Both the position numbers and the translations under genes were made by a program. A stretch of 64,000 bases of DNA from Blautia parvula (GTDB lineage: Bacteria; Bacillota; Clostridia; Lachnospirales; Lachnospiraceae). Position 1 is the first letter of the stretch, and each line of letters starts with the position of its first letter. Of the stretch, positions 1 to 9,892 are shown piece by piece. The stretch spans positions 4,741,001 to 4,805,000 of the forward strand of contig NZ_CP084061.1 of NCBI RefSeq assembly GCF_020215665.1. The letters run 5' to 3'. The notes below the pieces were generated by a model. The model searched no databases and was not told the DNA's origin. It saw only the letters and a program-made list of their open reading frames with translations.

Positions 1-560
1 TTGGCGGCCATGAGAATATCCAGGGCGGCCCTTGGGTCCACGTTATTTTTCCGAATCAGATCCAGCAGCTCGCCTTTTACCTTGTTGAAGAGGTCATCCA
101 CTATATCATCGGAGATGACCACAGATTCCGCCAGCTCCAGATCATTTTTAACAAATGCATCTACGCTTAAGGTTACCATGCGGATGGTAGCTGCCGCCAT
201 GTCATGAATCTGTACTTTACTGCTGATGCTGCTGCTGACAATATATGGAGCCAGGTCTGCAATATCTGCTGCCTGGTCACCGATGCGCTCCAGGTCGGAG
301 ATCATTTTAAGGGCAGCAGATATGATTCTCAGATCGCGTGCTACGGGCTGCTGCTGTAAAAGAAGGCGCATACAGATATTTTCAATCTCCCGCTCTTTCT
401 CATCAATTTCACCCTCCATGGCAGCTACCTTTTTCACAACATCCCGCTCCGGCTGATCCAGTGCCTGGGCGGCCAGAGTGATGGCCTGTTCACACAGGCT
501 TCCCATTTTGATCAGTTCTACATGAAGCTGTTCTAATTGTTTGTCAAATCTTGTGCGCAT
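1..560 (-). CDS. phoU: Phosphate transport system regulator PhoU (3' end cut by window edge)
   Basis: PhoU is a cytoplasmic helical-bundle protein that links the Pst transporter to the phosphate-sensing two-component system and restrains uptake. The 186 codons present start with ATG at 560, preceded by GGGAGG. They show the repeated PhoU pattern, including DLERIGDQAADIA at residues 89-101, which matches the family's metal-binding ExxxD-type motif. The family is usually about 215-225 aa, so only the last third of the second bundle is missing, beyond the window edge. It is the last gene of the minus-strand pst operon and starts 1 bp after the pstB stop. Identification is secure from the motif and the operon position. 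Confidence 0.95.
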   Translation of the reverse strand, partial: MRTRFDKQLEQLHVELIKMGSLCEQAITLAAQALDQPERDVVKKVAAMEGEIDEKEREIENICMRLLLQQQPVARDLRIISAALKMISDLERIGDQAADIADLAPYIVSSSISSKVQIHDMAAATIRMVTLSVDAFVKNDLELAESVVISDDIVDDLFNKVKGELLDLIRKNNVDPRAALDILMAA

Positions 561-561
561 A

Positions 562-1320
562 TCAACCAAACCTCCCTGTAATATAGTCCTCTGTGCGTTT
601 ATCCTTTGGCATTGAGAATATTTGTTCTGTTTCACCGTACTCCACAATCTCGCCCAGCAGGAAAAAGGCAGTTTTATCGGAAATACGGGCTGCCTGCTGC
701 ATATTGTGGGTAACCATGACAATGGTGTAATCCTTTTTCAGTTCCACTGCCAGGTCTTCAATCTTGGATGTGGATATAGGGTCAAGGGCGGATGTGGGTT
801 CATCCATAAGGAGGACTTCCGGCTGGACAGCCAGCGCTCTTGCGATGCAGAGCCTCTGCTGCTGGCCACCGGACATGCCCAGAGCGTTCTGCTTCAGGCG
901 GTCTTTTGTCTCATCCCAGATGGCAGCATCCCGCAGGGATCTCTCCACAATGTCATCCAGCTTTGCCTTGGAATGGATACCGTGGGTGCGGGGGCCGAAT
1001 GCAATGTTATCGTAAATACTCATGGGGAAGGGATTGGGCTTCTGGAACACCATGCCTACCCTTTTCCGCAGCAGGTTTACATCCATTCTGCCGTAAATAT
1101 CCTCGCCATCCAGTAAAATACTGCCCTCGATACGGCAGCCCTCAACCAGGTCATTCATGCGGTTCAGGGATTTTAAAAGTGTGGATTTACCGCAGCCGGA
1201 GGGGCCGATGAAGGCGGTGATCTTATTTTCCGGTATCTTTAAATTTATGTTCTTCAGCGCCTTAAAGTCTGTATAATACAGATCCAGGCTGCTGATGGAT
1301 ATCTTTTCCGTATTGTTCAT
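562..1320 (-). CDS. pstB: Phosphate ABC transporter ATP-binding protein PstB
   Basis: This is the cytoplasmic ATPase that powers phosphate import through PstC/PstA. The 252-aa protein has Walker [10 protein letters not shown] (residues 39-47), the Q-loop region VFQKPNPFP, the ABC signature [10 protein letters not shown] (147-156), and Walker B VLLMDEP (169-175) followed by the D-loop SALD. I chose ATG 1320 rather than an in-frame start further upstream because it has an AAGGAATG ribosome binding site and gives the usual family length. The gene begins 1 bp after the pstA stop, so the two are probably translationally coupled. It belongs to the operon pstSCAB-phoU. Confidence 0.97.
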   Translation of the reverse strand: MNNTEKISISSLDLYYTDFKALKNINLKIPENKITAFIGPSGCGKSTLLKSLNRMNDLVEGCRIEGSILLDGEDIYGRMDVNLLRKRVGMVFQKPNPFPMSIYDNIAFGPRTHGIHSKAKLDDIVERSLRDAAIWDETKDRLKQNALGMSGGQQQRLCIARALAVQPEVLLMDEPTSALDPISTSKIEDLAVELKKDYTIVMVTHNMQQAARISDKTAFFLLGEIVEYGETEQIFSMPKDKRTEDYITGRFG

Positions 1321-1321
1321 A

Positions 1322-2185
1322 TTACATTCCTTTCGCCAGTTTTTTTGCCAGAGTGCCGGAAATCCAGTTGATGACCAGCACCAGCAGAAGCAGTACAACA
1401 GAGACAGCGTAGGCCTGGTCCATATACAGACCCTCTCTGGAGAGATTGTACATATGGACAGCCAGTGTGGAGCCTGAGGACATTACGCTTGATGGTACCT
1501 CAGCCACAGCTCCCGCGGTATAGATCAGAGCGGCTGTCTCGCCTACGATCCTGCCCACAGACAGGATAACACCGGCCAGTATGCCGGGAACGGCGCTGGG
1601 CAGTACGATGCGGAAGACGGTGCGCAGTTTTCCGGCGCCCAGGCCAAAGCTTCCCTCACGGAAGGAGTCCGGAACGGATTTCAGGGCCTCCTCTGTGGTC
1701 CGCATTATGAGGGGAAGGATCATGATAGACAGTGTCAGGGCACCGGCCAGCAGAGAATATCCCCATTTTAGTGTGGTCACAAAGAAGAGGGCGCCAAACA
1801 GTCCGTATACGATAGAAGGAATACCGGACAGGGTCTCTGTGGTAAGGCGGATGATCTCCACGAATTTGTTCCCGCGTTTGGCGTATTCCACCAGATAGAT
1901 GGCAGAGAAGATACCAAGGGGGACAGCGATCAGCAGAGATAAAAAGGTGATGACCAAGGTATTGATAATGGAGGGCATCATGGACGCATTCTCCGACGTA
2001 TATGTCCAGGCAAAGAGTTCCGGTTTCAGATTGGGAACCCCGTTTATTAAAATATAGGCAATTAAGAAAAACAGGACGGCAAAGGTAACGGCAGCGCAGA
2101 GCATCACCAGCATCATAAGGATAAATGAGCCGGGGGTGCGCTTGTACTCTCTCAGTTTCTGCCGCAGGTTATGATCATTATGCAT
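1322..2185 (-). CDS. pstA: Phosphate ABC transporter permease PstA
   Basis: PstA is one of the two integral-membrane subunits forming the phosphate channel. The 287-aa protein has an N-terminal membrane segment (about residues 25-50) and then the binding-protein-dependent permease core with about five more helices. The cytoplasmic coupling segment is visible as [25 protein letters not shown], which contains the EAA-like glycine used to contact PstB. ATG 2185 has a GGAGGAACC ribosome binding site. The start overlaps the end of pstC by 8 bp, which is typical of co-translated pstC-pstA. Length and motifs are normal for the family. Confidence 0.96.
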   Translation of the reverse strand: MHNDHNLRQKLREYKRTPGSFILMMLVMLCAAVTFAVLFFLIAYILINGVPNLKPELFAWTYTSENASMMPSIINTLVITFLSLLIAVPLGIFSAIYLVEYAKRGNKFVEIIRLTTETLSGIPSIVYGLFGALFFVTTLKWGYSLLAGALTLSIMILPLIMRTTEEALKSVPDSFREGSFGLGAGKLRTVFRIVLPSAVPGILAGVILSVGRIVGETAALIYTAGAVAEVPSSVMSSGSTLAVHMYNLSREGLYMDQAYAVSVVLLLLVLVINWISGTLAKKLAKGM

Positions 2186-3062
2186 GGCGGTTCCTCCGAT
2201 TGAGCAGGGCTACACAGAAGTTGATCAGCAGAATGAAGACAAACAGGACCACACCTGTGGCGATCAGCGCTTCCCTGTGCAGGTCTGCTGCATAGCCCAT
2301 TTCCAGTACAATATTGGCGGTCATGGTGCGGACACCCCGGAGGATACCCCTGGGCATTCTGGGCTGATTGCCGGCGATCATGACAACCGCCATGGTCTCA
2401 CCGATGGCACGGCCAATCCCCAATACCACGCCGGCAATGACACCGGATTTGGCAGCAGGGAGCACAATGGCAAAAATACTCCTCTCATGTGTGGCACCAA
2501 GGGCCAGCGCCCCTTCGTAGTAGGTGCGCGGAACAGAGCGCAGTGCGGATTCACTGACACCTATGATAGTGGGCAGTATCATGATTCCCAGTAAAATAGA
2601 GGCGGTCAGCATACTGCTTCCGTTTCCTTCCCGGAACATGCCGCGGATCAGAGGGACAAGCACCACAAGACCGAAGAAGCCATACACGACAGATGGGATT
2701 CCGGCCAGCAGTTCCGTAGCTGATTTTAAAAACGGGTATATTTTTTTCGGGCAGTATTCAGCCATGAAGATGGAGGTCAGGATGCCTATGGGCACGCCTA
2801 TGACAATAGCTCCGGCTGTCACATAGATACTTCCCATGATCATAGGGAAGATACCGAATATGTTGTTGCCCGGTTTCCAGCGCTCTCCTAATAGGAAACT
2901 GAAAAAGCCGATTTCCTTCATGGCAGGAATGCCGTTTACAAAAAGGAAGAGACAGATTAAGGCAACTGCGAATATGGATGCGCAGGCAGCTATAAAAAAG
3001 ACTGCCTGCATTACTTGTTCCTTACGCTTATTTTGTTTGCAAAACGGGTTGTGTTTTTTCAT
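2178..3062 (-). CDS. pstC: Phosphate ABC transporter permease PstC
   Basis: PstC is the second membrane subunit of the phosphate importer and pairs with PstA. The 294-aa protein starts MKKHNPF, has a basic cytoplasmic N-terminus and a first helix near residues 20-42. It then shows the permease signature ESALRSVPRTYYEGALALGA and the conserved helix containing GIGRAIGETMAVVMIAGN. The start at ATG 3062 is preferred because upstream in-frame starts would run back into the pstS stop region. The Shine-Dalgarno here is weak (GAGG). The 29-bp gap to pstS leaves no room for a promoter, so it is cotranscribed. Confidence 0.95.
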   Translation of the reverse strand: MKKHNPFCKQNKRKEQVMQAVFFIAACASIFAVALICLFLFVNGIPAMKEIGFFSFLLGERWKPGNNIFGIFPMIMGSIYVTAGAIVIGVPIGILTSIFMAEYCPKKIYPFLKSATELLAGIPSVVYGFFGLVVLVPLIRGMFREGNGSSMLTASILLGIMILPTIIGVSESALRSVPRTYYEGALALGATHERSIFAIVLPAAKSGVIAGVVLGIGRAIGETMAVVMIAGNQPRMPRGILRGVRTMTANIVLEMGYAADLHREALIATGVVLFVFILLINFCVALLNRRNRHA

Positions 3063-3091
3063 ACTTTCTAACCTCGGATAGGAGTGTGGGA

Positions 3092-4036
3092 TCAAAGGGC
3101 TTCATCCCAGGCCAGAGCATCTCCGGTGAAGATGGATTTTACCTGGTCAGAGGTCATTTCATCGGTGGGGTTGCTATTGTTCACAATAACAGCAATACCG
3201 TCCAGGGCAATGACTGTAGGGGTCAGGCCAGCGTCCAGTTCAGAATCTTTCAGTTCTCTGGAAGCCATTCCGATATCACACACACCATCAATGGCATTCT
3301 GCATGCCGGTGGTGGAATCACTTGTCTGAATCTCAATCTCCACATTGCTGTTCATCTCCGCGTAAGCTTCTTTCAGCTTCTCCATGACGGGAGATACAGA
3401 GGAAGAGCCTGCAATGACAACCTTGCCGGATGCGCCGTTTGATGCGTAGGCTTCTGCGCTGTCCAGGGGGATGTAGTTGTTGTCAGCCACTACAGCCTGG
3501 CCTTCTTTACTCAGAATGAAGTTGATGAAGTCCTGTCCGGCTTCACTGAGACCTTCTCTTGCCGCAATATTGAAAGGTCTGGAAATTTTGTAGGTGCCTG
3601 CTTTAATGTTTTCCGCTGTGGCTTCTGTACCGTCAATTTTTAAAGCTTTCACTGTATTATTTAAAGAGCCGAGGGAAATGTAGCCGATGCTGTACTCATC
3701 CTGTGCTACACTGGACATCATGACAGAGGTGCTGTTTGTGATGTTTGCCTCCTCAGTTGTCATATCCATCTTTTCACCGTTTACTTCCTCTTCAATGCCG
3801 AACAGTTCAACAAAAGCACCACGTGTACCGGAACCGTCTTCCCTGGATACCACTGTGATGTCATTGGTGCTGTCCCAGTCACCTGATGTATCTTTTGAGC
3901 CGCTGTCGGCAGTTCCTTTATCAGATTCTGTACCGGATGCGGCCTCTGTGCTGTTTCCTGCATCTTCATTTCCGCCGCATGCTGCAAGTCCGAATACCAT
4001 TACACCGGCGAGTATAACTGCTGCTAATCTTTTCAT
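3092..4036 (-). CDS. pstS: Phosphate-binding lipoprotein PstS with permuted domain order
   Basis: This is the extracellular phosphate-binding lipoprotein that delivers phosphate to PstC/PstA. The 314-aa protein starts at ATG 4036 (AAGGAG site). It has a lipoprotein signal ending LAAC (Cys20) and then an acidic Ser/Thr-rich linker to about residue 57. The ligand-binding motifs are present but in rotated order compared with classical PstS. SREDGSGTRGAF comes first (64-75), then the segment ending in FINFILSKEGQ. The motifs normally found at the N-terminus come last: AGSSSVSP (209-216), SDSTTGM (239-245), DIGMASR (254-260) and IFTGDALAW (302-310). Function as a phosphate binder follows from the operon and the conserved motifs; the permutation is visible directly. 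Confidence 0.92.
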   Translation of the reverse strand: MKRLAAVILAGVMVFGLAACGGNEDAGNSTEAASGTESDKGTADSGSKDTSGDWDSTNDITVVSREDGSGTRGAFVELFGIEEEVNGEKMDMTTEEANITNSTSVMMSSVAQDEYSIGYISLGSLNNTVKALKIDGTEATAENIKAGTYKISRPFNIAAREGLSEAGQDFINFILSKEGQAVVADNNYIPLDSAEAYASNGASGKVVIAGSSSVSPVMEKLKEAYAEMNSNVEIEIQTSDSTTGMQNAIDGVCDIGMASRELKDSELDAGLTPTVIALDGIAVIVNNSNPTDEMTSDQVKSIFTGDALAWDEAL

Positions 4037-4093
4037 AGTTTTGATCTCCTTTTTCCTCGAATTGTCTAATGATTTGTCCTTGTTACGAATTTC

Positions 4094-4185
4094 AGTATAT
4101 AGGGGGAAAGTAAAATACAAAATCTTGATTTTGTTAAATGTAAGTAAAGTTAAATAAGAAATATTTTGAAATGTAAAATGTTAAA
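4094..4185 (-). promoter_or_regulatory. Candidate pstS promoter and Pho-box-like repeats
   Basis: On the minus strand, 58 bp upstream of the pstS ATG, there is a TATACT -10-like hexamer (4094-4099). Further upstream lie several TTAACA/TTAACT-like repeats (plus-strand positions 4132-4137, 4148-4153, 4172-4177 and 4179-4184). Such repeats are typical of PhoP boxes in Gram-positive bacteria, but the spacing is irregular and the region is AT-rich, so this is only a candidate. Confidence 0.35.
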
Positions 4186-4218
4186 TGAAGCATAAATGCT
4201 ATAATTACAGAAAATATG

Positions 4219-4227
4219 TGCTATAAT
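4219..4227 (+). promoter_or_regulatory. Extended -10 promoter for the lone ATPase gene
   Basis: TG-C-TATAAT is an extended -10 element 46 bp before the ATG at 4274. I see no convincing -35 box, which extended -10 promoters can do without. Confidence 0.45.
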
Positions 4228-4273
4228 CTTTTTATGGAGCTGCAAATTATAAAGACTGCTGCAGGAGGTCTAT

Positions 4274-5971
4274 ATGGATAAAAGCAGGAAGATTCTCCCG
4301 GTGGGAATCAGTGATTTCAGGAAAATTATAGAAGAACAGTATTATTTTGTAGATAAGTCACTGCTCATAAAAGAGATCATAAATTCAGGAGCAGAAGTAA
4401 CGCTTTTGACAAGACCGAGACGATTCGGAAAAACCCTGAATATGAATATGATAAAATTATTTTTTGAAAAATCTGAGGAAGAGACGGCAAGTCTGTTCCA
4501 GGGACTTAAAATATGGCATTGTGAGGATACGGAAAAATACAGGTGTGAGCAGGGAAAATATCCGGTAGTATTTTTAACGCTAAAGGATATAAAATGTGAC
4601 AGTTGGGGTGAAACTTACGAAAAATTGAAGAATATGATCCAGTTGGAGTATAATCGCCATGCATATTTGCTGCAGAGTGAATGTCTGACGAAGTTTGACC
4701 GGCAGTATCTGGGACGAATACTGAATATGGATGCTTCAGATGCCGACTGGCAGGATTCCTTAAATCGACTGACCGGATATTTAAAAGCTCATTATAAAAC
4801 ACCGGCAATTCTTCTTATTGATGAATATGATGTCCCTATACAGCAGGGGCATATGCTGGATTATTACGATAAAGTTATAAATTTTATGAGAAATTGGCTT
4901 TCAGGAGGCCTTAAAGATAATCAAAACCTAAAATTCGCTGTGTTAACAGGGATTCTTCATATTGCACAGGAGAGTATTTTCAGTGGTCTGAATAACCTGG
5001 ATGTGTATACTGTACTGGATAAGACTTACAGGGAATATTTTGGTTTTACACAGGAAGAAGTGGATGAGATTGCTGCGTATTACGACTGCAAAGAGAAAAG
5101 CGGGGAGTTACGAACATGGTATAATGGCTATAATTTTGGCGGAATAGATATCTATAACCCATGGTCGGTGGTAAAATATATCCGTGCCGGAAATAAACCG
5201 GCGCCTTACTGGCTGTCCACAAGCAGTAATGATTTTGTGCACAGGATCATTGAAAGAAGTTCTCCTGAGACCGAAGATGCCTTAAAAAAGGTTATGGATG
5301 GCGGATACCTCATGACTTCACTTAACACACAGGTAGTATATCCGACAGTTTATGATAATCCGGATAATATCTTCAGTTTTCTGGTCATGACAGGATATTT
5401 GAAAGTCAATGCATTGGAGGAATTGGAATATGGTGAGGATTATGTTTTGTGTATTCCAAATGAGGAAATAGCTTGTGTTTATAAAGAGGAGATACTGTCA
5501 GTATTCGATGTGCAGAATGAGGGGATAATACGATACTCTGCCCAACTGCGGAGAGCACTGTTTACAGGGGACTTGGGACAGCTCGACGAACTGCTCCATA
5601 AGATAATAAAATGTTCAGTCATCTTTTATGACATACATGAAAGCTTTTACCATGGATGGATGCTGGCCCTGACAAGTATGTTTTATGATACTCATTATGT
5701 GCGTTCCAACAGGGAATCTGGAAAAGGTCGGTACGATATTATGATGGAACCTAAAAGTGCTCGTTTTCCGGGGATTATCCTGGAATTTAAGGTATTGACT
5801 GAGAACAGGGCAAAAGAGGTGGAAGAAAAGCTGCATCAGTTAGCAGAGAGTGCCCTTCAGCAGATAAATGAATGTGATTATGAAGCAGAGTTAAGAGACA
5901 GAGATTGCAGGAGCATTATAAAATATGGTATTGGATTTTATAAAAAGGAGTTTTCAATCGTAAAAGGATGA
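4274..5971 (+). CDS. AAA-ATPase-like protein with C-terminal PD-(D/E)XK nuclease domain
   Basis: The 565-aa protein belongs to the AAA-ATPase_like/DUF1703 type, abundant as solitary genes in gut Firmicutes and Bacteroidota and of unknown role. The N-terminus opens with the family hallmark LPVGISDFRKIIEEQYYFVDKS. A Walker A-like RPRRFGKT lies at residues 47-54 and Walker B ILLIDEYD at 179-186. The C-terminus carries a PD-(D/E)XK-like site: Asp488 in GRYDI, then Glu504 and Lys506 in LEFKV. The start ATG 4274 follows AGGAGGT. Codon usage is more AT-rich than in the neighbouring pst and ATPase operons, which suggests horizontal transfer. It stands alone between two minus-strand operons and has its own promoter. 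A nucleic-acid-directed or defence role is plausible but unproven. Confidence 0.85.
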   Translation: MDKSRKILPVGISDFRKIIEEQYYFVDKSLLIKEIINSGAEVTLLTRPRRFGKTLNMNMIKLFFEKSEEETASLFQGLKIWHCEDTEKYRCEQGKYPVVFLTLKDIKCDSWGETYEKLKNMIQLEYNRHAYLLQSECLTKFDRQYLGRILNMDASDADWQDSLNRLTGYLKAHYKTPAILLIDEYDVPIQQGHMLDYYDKVINFMRNWLSGGLKDNQNLKFAVLTGILHIAQESIFSGLNNLDVYTVLDKTYREYFGFTQEEVDEIAAYYDCKEKSGELRTWYNGYNFGGIDIYNPWSVVKYIRAGNKPAPYWLSTSSNDFVHRIIERSSPETEDALKKVMDGGYLMTSLNTQVVYPTVYDNPDNIFSFLVMTGYLKVNALEELEYGEDYVLCIPNEEIACVYKEEILSVFDVQNEGIIRYSAQLRRALFTGDLGQLDELLHKIIKCSVIFYDIHESFYHGWMLALTSMFYDTHYVRSNRESGKGRYDIMMEPKSARFPGIILEFKVLTENRAKEVEEKLHQLAESALQQINECDYEAELRDRDCRSIIKYGIGFYKKEFSIVKG

Positions 5972-5993
5972 TTTCTATATGATTAAAATAGGG

Positions 5994-6031
5994 GCGGCCG
6001 GCGTGCATTTTCCGCACTTCCGGCCGCTTTT
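5994..6031. terminator. Bidirectional terminator between ATPase-like gene and V-ATPase operon
   Basis: GCGGCCGG (5994-6001) pairs with CCGGCCGC (6020-6027). A run of Ts follows on the plus strand, and TATTTTAAT follows on the minus strand. It sits between two convergent genes and can serve both. Confidence 0.8.
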
Positions 6032-6036
6032 CTTAT

Positions 6037-6657
6037 TTACCCTTTCTGCTGCATCCTCTTGATCACCTTCAGACGGGTAAATTCTTCTCTCTCTTTTTCC
6101 TCCAATGCATTGGAAATAGATTTTGTCAGATCCTCAAATTTGGGGATTGTGATATTTTTCAGCGCGTTGGCGCGCTTCTGTGTTTTCTTAATATTGATAG
6201 CCAGCCTGTAGGCGGAATTTTCCACCATGGACAGGCGGATGGTGAGCTGCTTTACCTTCTCAAAGGCCGCTTTCGCTTCATCCAGGGAGGCTTTAGTGCC
6301 GTAGTAGGCATATGTGGGCGCCCCCGAGGCCGGATCAGACTGTACCAGGGGGATTTCTGTTCCCATGACACTTCTGGTCTTGATGCGGATGGAATCCTCC
6401 ACAGGCACGGTGCGGGATATCTCCTGCACATTGCTGATGCCGATTTCCATGTTGGCCTTCTGGAGTGCTGCATAGGCGGTGCGGAAGGTGATATCGATCT
6501 GGTCCTGGATATCCTTGGCCTGGTCGATCAAATCCATCAGCTCACGGATGAGAATATTCCTCTTCTTGTCCATCAGGTCAAAGCCCTGCCTGGACAGCGC
6601 CAGGGAATTCTTGGCTAATATGAGATTACCTTTGGTTGGAAAGGTATTTGGATCCAT
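6037..6657 (-). CDS. atpD: V-type ATPase subunit D (central rotor shaft)
   Basis: Subunit D forms the coiled-coil shaft of the rotor that turns inside the A3B3 head. The 206-aa protein begins MDPNTFPTKGNLI, the typical TKGNL-type start of this family. It is almost wholly predicted helix, with long N- and C-terminal helices and a middle segment ALQKANMEIG. The length is as expected. ATG 6657 is preceded by AAGGGTGAT. It is the last gene of the operon, 67 bp after atpB, and the bidirectional terminator lies just downstream. Confidence 0.95.
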   Translation of the reverse strand: MDPNTFPTKGNLILAKNSLALSRQGFDLMDKKRNILIRELMDLIDQAKDIQDQIDITFRTAYAALQKANMEIGISNVQEISRTVPVEDSIRIKTRSVMGTEIPLVQSDPASGAPTYAYYGTKASLDEAKAAFEKVKQLTIRLSMVENSAYRLAINIKKTQKRANALKNITIPKFEDLTKSISNALEEKEREEFTRLKVIKRMQQKG

Positions 6658-6724
6658 AACATCACCCTTTCTGTGTTTTCAATCCATGTTCGGTCGATGC
6701 TCTTGTTTTTGGTGATTTCCTTGT

Positions 6725-8113
6725 TTATGATTCCTCTTCCGAAGGATGATAATACTGATCCAGAATCTTGGTGTCGATACGGTCCAGTTCGTCTCTCGGA
6801 ATCATGCCCAGCAGTTTCCAGCCCAGGTCAAGGGTTTCCTCAATGCTGCGGTTCTCATCTGGTCTTTGGCCTACAAAATTGTGTTCAAAGGCATCACCGA
6901 ATTTCAGGTATTTCTTATCCAGAGGTGAAAGCTCATCCTCACCGATAACAGAAGCCAGCGCCCTTGCGTCTCCCACCTTGGCATAGCAGGAGAAGAGCTG
7001 ATTGGCGACGTCCTGATGGTCGCCTCTTGTGTAGCCTTCACCGATACCGTCCTTCATAAGCCTTGACAGGGAGGGCAGTACATTGATAGGCGGATAGATG
7101 GCCTGTCCGTGGAGCTGCCGCTCAAGAACGATCTGTCCTTCTGTGATGTAGCCGGTAAGGTCAGGAATGGGGTGTGTGATATCATCATTGGGCATGGTCA
7201 GGATCGGTATCTGTGTAACAGAGCCGGTTCCGCCTCTTACAATGCCGGCGCGTTCATACAGGGTTGCCAGCTCACTGTACAGGTATCCGGGATAACCCTT
7301 TCTGGAAGGAATCTCGCCTTTTGAGGAAGAAACTTCACGCATGGCCTCCGCAAAGGAGGTGATATCTGTCAGGATAACAAGAATGTGCATTCCTTTTTCA
7401 AATGCCAGATACTCCGCAGCGGTCAGTGCCACTTTCGGGGTGATCAGTCGTTCCACAACCGGGTCATTTGCCAGGTTCAGGTACATGACCACATGGTCTG
7501 CAACACCGCTCTCCTCAAAGGTGCGGCGGAAAAATTCAGCAACGTCGTATTTGACACCCATAGCGGCAAATACAATGGCGAATTTTTCATTGCTGTCCCC
7601 GCCAAGGGAAGCCTGCTGTACGATCTGAGCTGCAAGCTGGTCGTGAGGAAGGCCGTTTCCTGAGAAAATAGGAAGCTTCTGTCCTCTGATCAGGGTGGTC
7701 AGGCCGTCAATGGCCGAGATACCGGTCTGGATATAGTTACGGGGATATTCCCTGGTTACCGGGTTCAGGGGAAGTCCGTTGATGTTGGTGCGGACTTCCG
7801 GCATAACAGGACCCAGGCCGTCAATGGGTTTTCCGATGCCGTTGAAGGTTCTTCCCAAGATATCAGCGGAGAGCTCCACCTCCATGGGATGGCCTGTGAG
7901 TTTTGTGTGGGTGTTCAGAAGGGACATGTTTTCCGTGCCCTCGAACACCTGGATCACTGCTTTGTCTTCATATATTTCTACAATTCGGCCCAGCTTTTTG
8001 GAACCGTCGTCCACCTTGAACTCCACAATTTCATCAAAGGAGGCATCGCGTACGCCTTCCAATACAACCAGAGGTCCATTGATTTCGCTCAAGCCGAGAT
8101 ATTCTATTGCCAT
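6725..8113 (-). CDS. atpB: V-type ATPase subunit B (non-catalytic head subunit)
   Basis: Subunit B alternates with subunit A in the A3B3 head and is non-catalytic. The 462-aa protein has the family's N-terminal beta-barrel and a nucleotide-binding-like core. The P-loop position reads [17 protein letters not shown], which lacks the Lys-Thr of a working Walker A, as expected for B. Other conserved segments are [12 protein letters not shown]-like and [28 protein letters not shown]. The start at 8113 lies 12 bp from the atpA stop. Length and order within the operon are standard. Confidence 0.97.
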   Translation of the reverse strand: MAIEYLGLSEINGPLVVLEGVRDASFDEIVEFKVDDGSKKLGRIVEIYEDKAVIQVFEGTENMSLLNTHTKLTGHPMEVELSADILGRTFNGIGKPIDGLGPVMPEVRTNINGLPLNPVTREYPRNYIQTGISAIDGLTTLIRGQKLPIFSGNGLPHDQLAAQIVQQASLGGDSNEKFAIVFAAMGVKYDVAEFFRRTFEESGVADHVVMYLNLANDPVVERLITPKVALTAAEYLAFEKGMHILVILTDITSFAEAMREVSSSKGEIPSRKGYPGYLYSELATLYERAGIVRGGTGSVTQIPILTMPNDDITHPIPDLTGYITEGQIVLERQLHGQAIYPPINVLPSLSRLMKDGIGEGYTRGDHQDVANQLFSCYAKVGDARALASVIGEDELSPLDKKYLKFGDAFEHNFVGQRPDENRSIEETLDLGWKLLGMIPRDELDRIDTKILDQYYHPSEEES

Positions 8114-8125
8114 AATCGTTCCTCC

Positions 8126-9892
8126 TTATGCATTCTTTTCCATGACGGTATTGTAGAAGTCGTCAACAGCCTTCATGTAATCGTCAATAAGTTCCAGCTT
8201 GTCATTGGGAACATCATATTTGATGGATATGATCTTCTCAAATATATTCTCCCTGCGGAGCACGGACATGGGCATACCCATGGCGATCAGGCTTCGGCAG
8301 CGTTTGTATAGGTACAGGATGACTTCCATCATCTTAAACTGCTTATCCAGGGACACGCAGGTGTCGTCAGGATGGAAGGCGTTCTGCTGCAGGAAGCCCA
8401 GACGGATGACTCTGGCAATCTCCAGCGTCAGCTTCTGGTCATCCGGGAGCACATCGCTTCCGATCAGCTTTACGATCTCCATCAGGCTGCTCTCCTGGTT
8501 CAGGATAGCCATCATGCGGTTTCTGTCATCCACGAATTTGGGTGATACATTCTCACTGTACCAGTGGGACAGATCCCCCAGATACTCGCTGTAGCTGGTG
8601 AGCCAGTGGATAGCAGGGAAATGTCTGGCATAGGCCAGGGATTTATCAAGACCCCAGAAACAGCGCACGAAACGTTTGGTGTTCTGGGTGACAGGCTCGG
8701 AGAAGTCACCGCCCTGGGGTGATACGGCTCCGATAATGGATACGGAACCCTCCGTGCCGTTTAAGTTCTGCATCATGCCTGCCCTCTCGTAGAATGCGGA
8801 GAGGCGGGAGGCCAGATAAGCGGGGAAACCTTCCTCGGCGGGCATTTCCTCCAGACGGCCTGACAGCTCACGAAGGGCTTCAGCCCACCTTGAAGTGGAG
8901 TCTGCCATGATGGCCACATCATATCCCATATCCCTGTAGTATTCCGCCAGGGATATGCCTGTGTAGATGGAAGCCTCACGGGCTGCCACGGGCATGTTGG
9001 AGGTGTTGGCGATCAGCGTGGTACGTGCCATGAGGGCATTGCCGGTCTTGGGGTCATGGAGCTTTGAGAAGTCTTCCAGAACCTGGGTCATTTCGTTGCC
9101 GCGCTCGCCGCAGCCGATGTAGACAATGATGTCCGCATCTGACCACTTGGCGATCTGGTGCTGTGTCATGGTCTTTCCTGTTCCGAAACCTCCGGGAACG
9201 GCTGCTGTGCCGCCTTTTGCAATGGGAAACAGGGTATCCAGGATACGCTGTCCTGTCACAAGAGGTATCGTAGCCGGGTAACGCTTGTTTGTGGGGCGCG
9301 GAATACGGATCGGCCATTTCTGCGCCAGTTTGAGGGGATACTCACTGCCGTCGGCAAGCTGGACCACTGCCAGCACATCGGTTACGGTGTAAGCGCCGTC
9401 TTTTACCACCTTGGATACAATGCCTTCCACCTGAGGCGGAACCATGGATTTATGCACAATGGACGGGGTTTCCTGCAGCTCCGCGATGATGGTGCCGCCG
9501 TGGACTTCCATACCGTCCTTGATAGTCATGTGTACGTCCCATTTTTTTTCTGTGTCCAGGGAATCTACCTGCATACCGCGGGAGATATATTTACCGGACT
9601 GTTTGGCAATCACGGAGAGTGGACGCTGGATACCGTCGAAAATATTGTCCAGGATTCCGGGGCCGAGCATAACGGAAATAGCGTCACCTGTGGCTGTTAC
9701 CGTTTCCCCCGGCTTTAAACCGCTGGTTTCCTCGTAAACCTGAACAGTAGTGGTATCCTTTTTCAGAGAAATAACCTCGCCGACCAGGTGTTCCTTTCCC
9801 ACGTATACCATTTCCGACATCTTGAATCCTGTATTACCTTTCAGATAAATGACGGGACCGTTGATGCCATAGATAATTCCTGTTCTATTCAT
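8126..9892 (-). CDS. atpA: V-type ATPase catalytic subunit A
   Basis: This is the catalytic subunit of the V1 head, which hydrolyses (or makes) ATP. The 588-aa protein has the Walker A motif GGFGTGKT at residues 234-241, the A-subunit-specific non-homologous insert before it (about 115-200), and the catalytic region [21 protein letters not shown] 9892 (MNRTGIIYG) is chosen over a start six codons upstream because GGAGG lies at the right distance from it. The start overlaps the end of atpE by 8 bp, implying coupled translation. Confidence 0.97.
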   Translation of the reverse strand: MNRTGIIYGINGPVIYLKGNTGFKMSEMVYVGKEHLVGEVISLKKDTTTVQVYEETSGLKPGETVTATGDAISVMLGPGILDNIFDGIQRPLSVIAKQSGKYISRGMQVDSLDTEKKWDVHMTIKDGMEVHGGTIIAELQETPSIVHKSMVPPQVEGIVSKVVKDGAYTVTDVLAVVQLADGSEYPLKLAQKWPIRIPRPTNKRYPATIPLVTGQRILDTLFPIAKGGTAAVPGGFGTGKTMTQHQIAKWSDADIIVYIGCGERGNEMTQVLEDFSKLHDPKTGNALMARTTLIANTSNMPVAAREASIYTGISLAEYYRDMGYDVAIMADSTSRWAEALRELSGRLEEMPAEEGFPAYLASRLSAFYERAGMMQNLNGTEGSVSIIGAVSPQGGDFSEPVTQNTKRFVRCFWGLDKSLAYARHFPAIHWLTSYSEYLGDLSHWYSENVSPKFVDDRNRMMAILNQESSLMEIVKLIGSDVLPDDQKLTLEIARVIRLGFLQQNAFHPDDTCVSLDKQFKMMEVILYLYKRCRSLIAMGMPMSVLRRENIFEKIISIKYDVPNDKLELIDDYMKAVDDFYNTVMEKNA

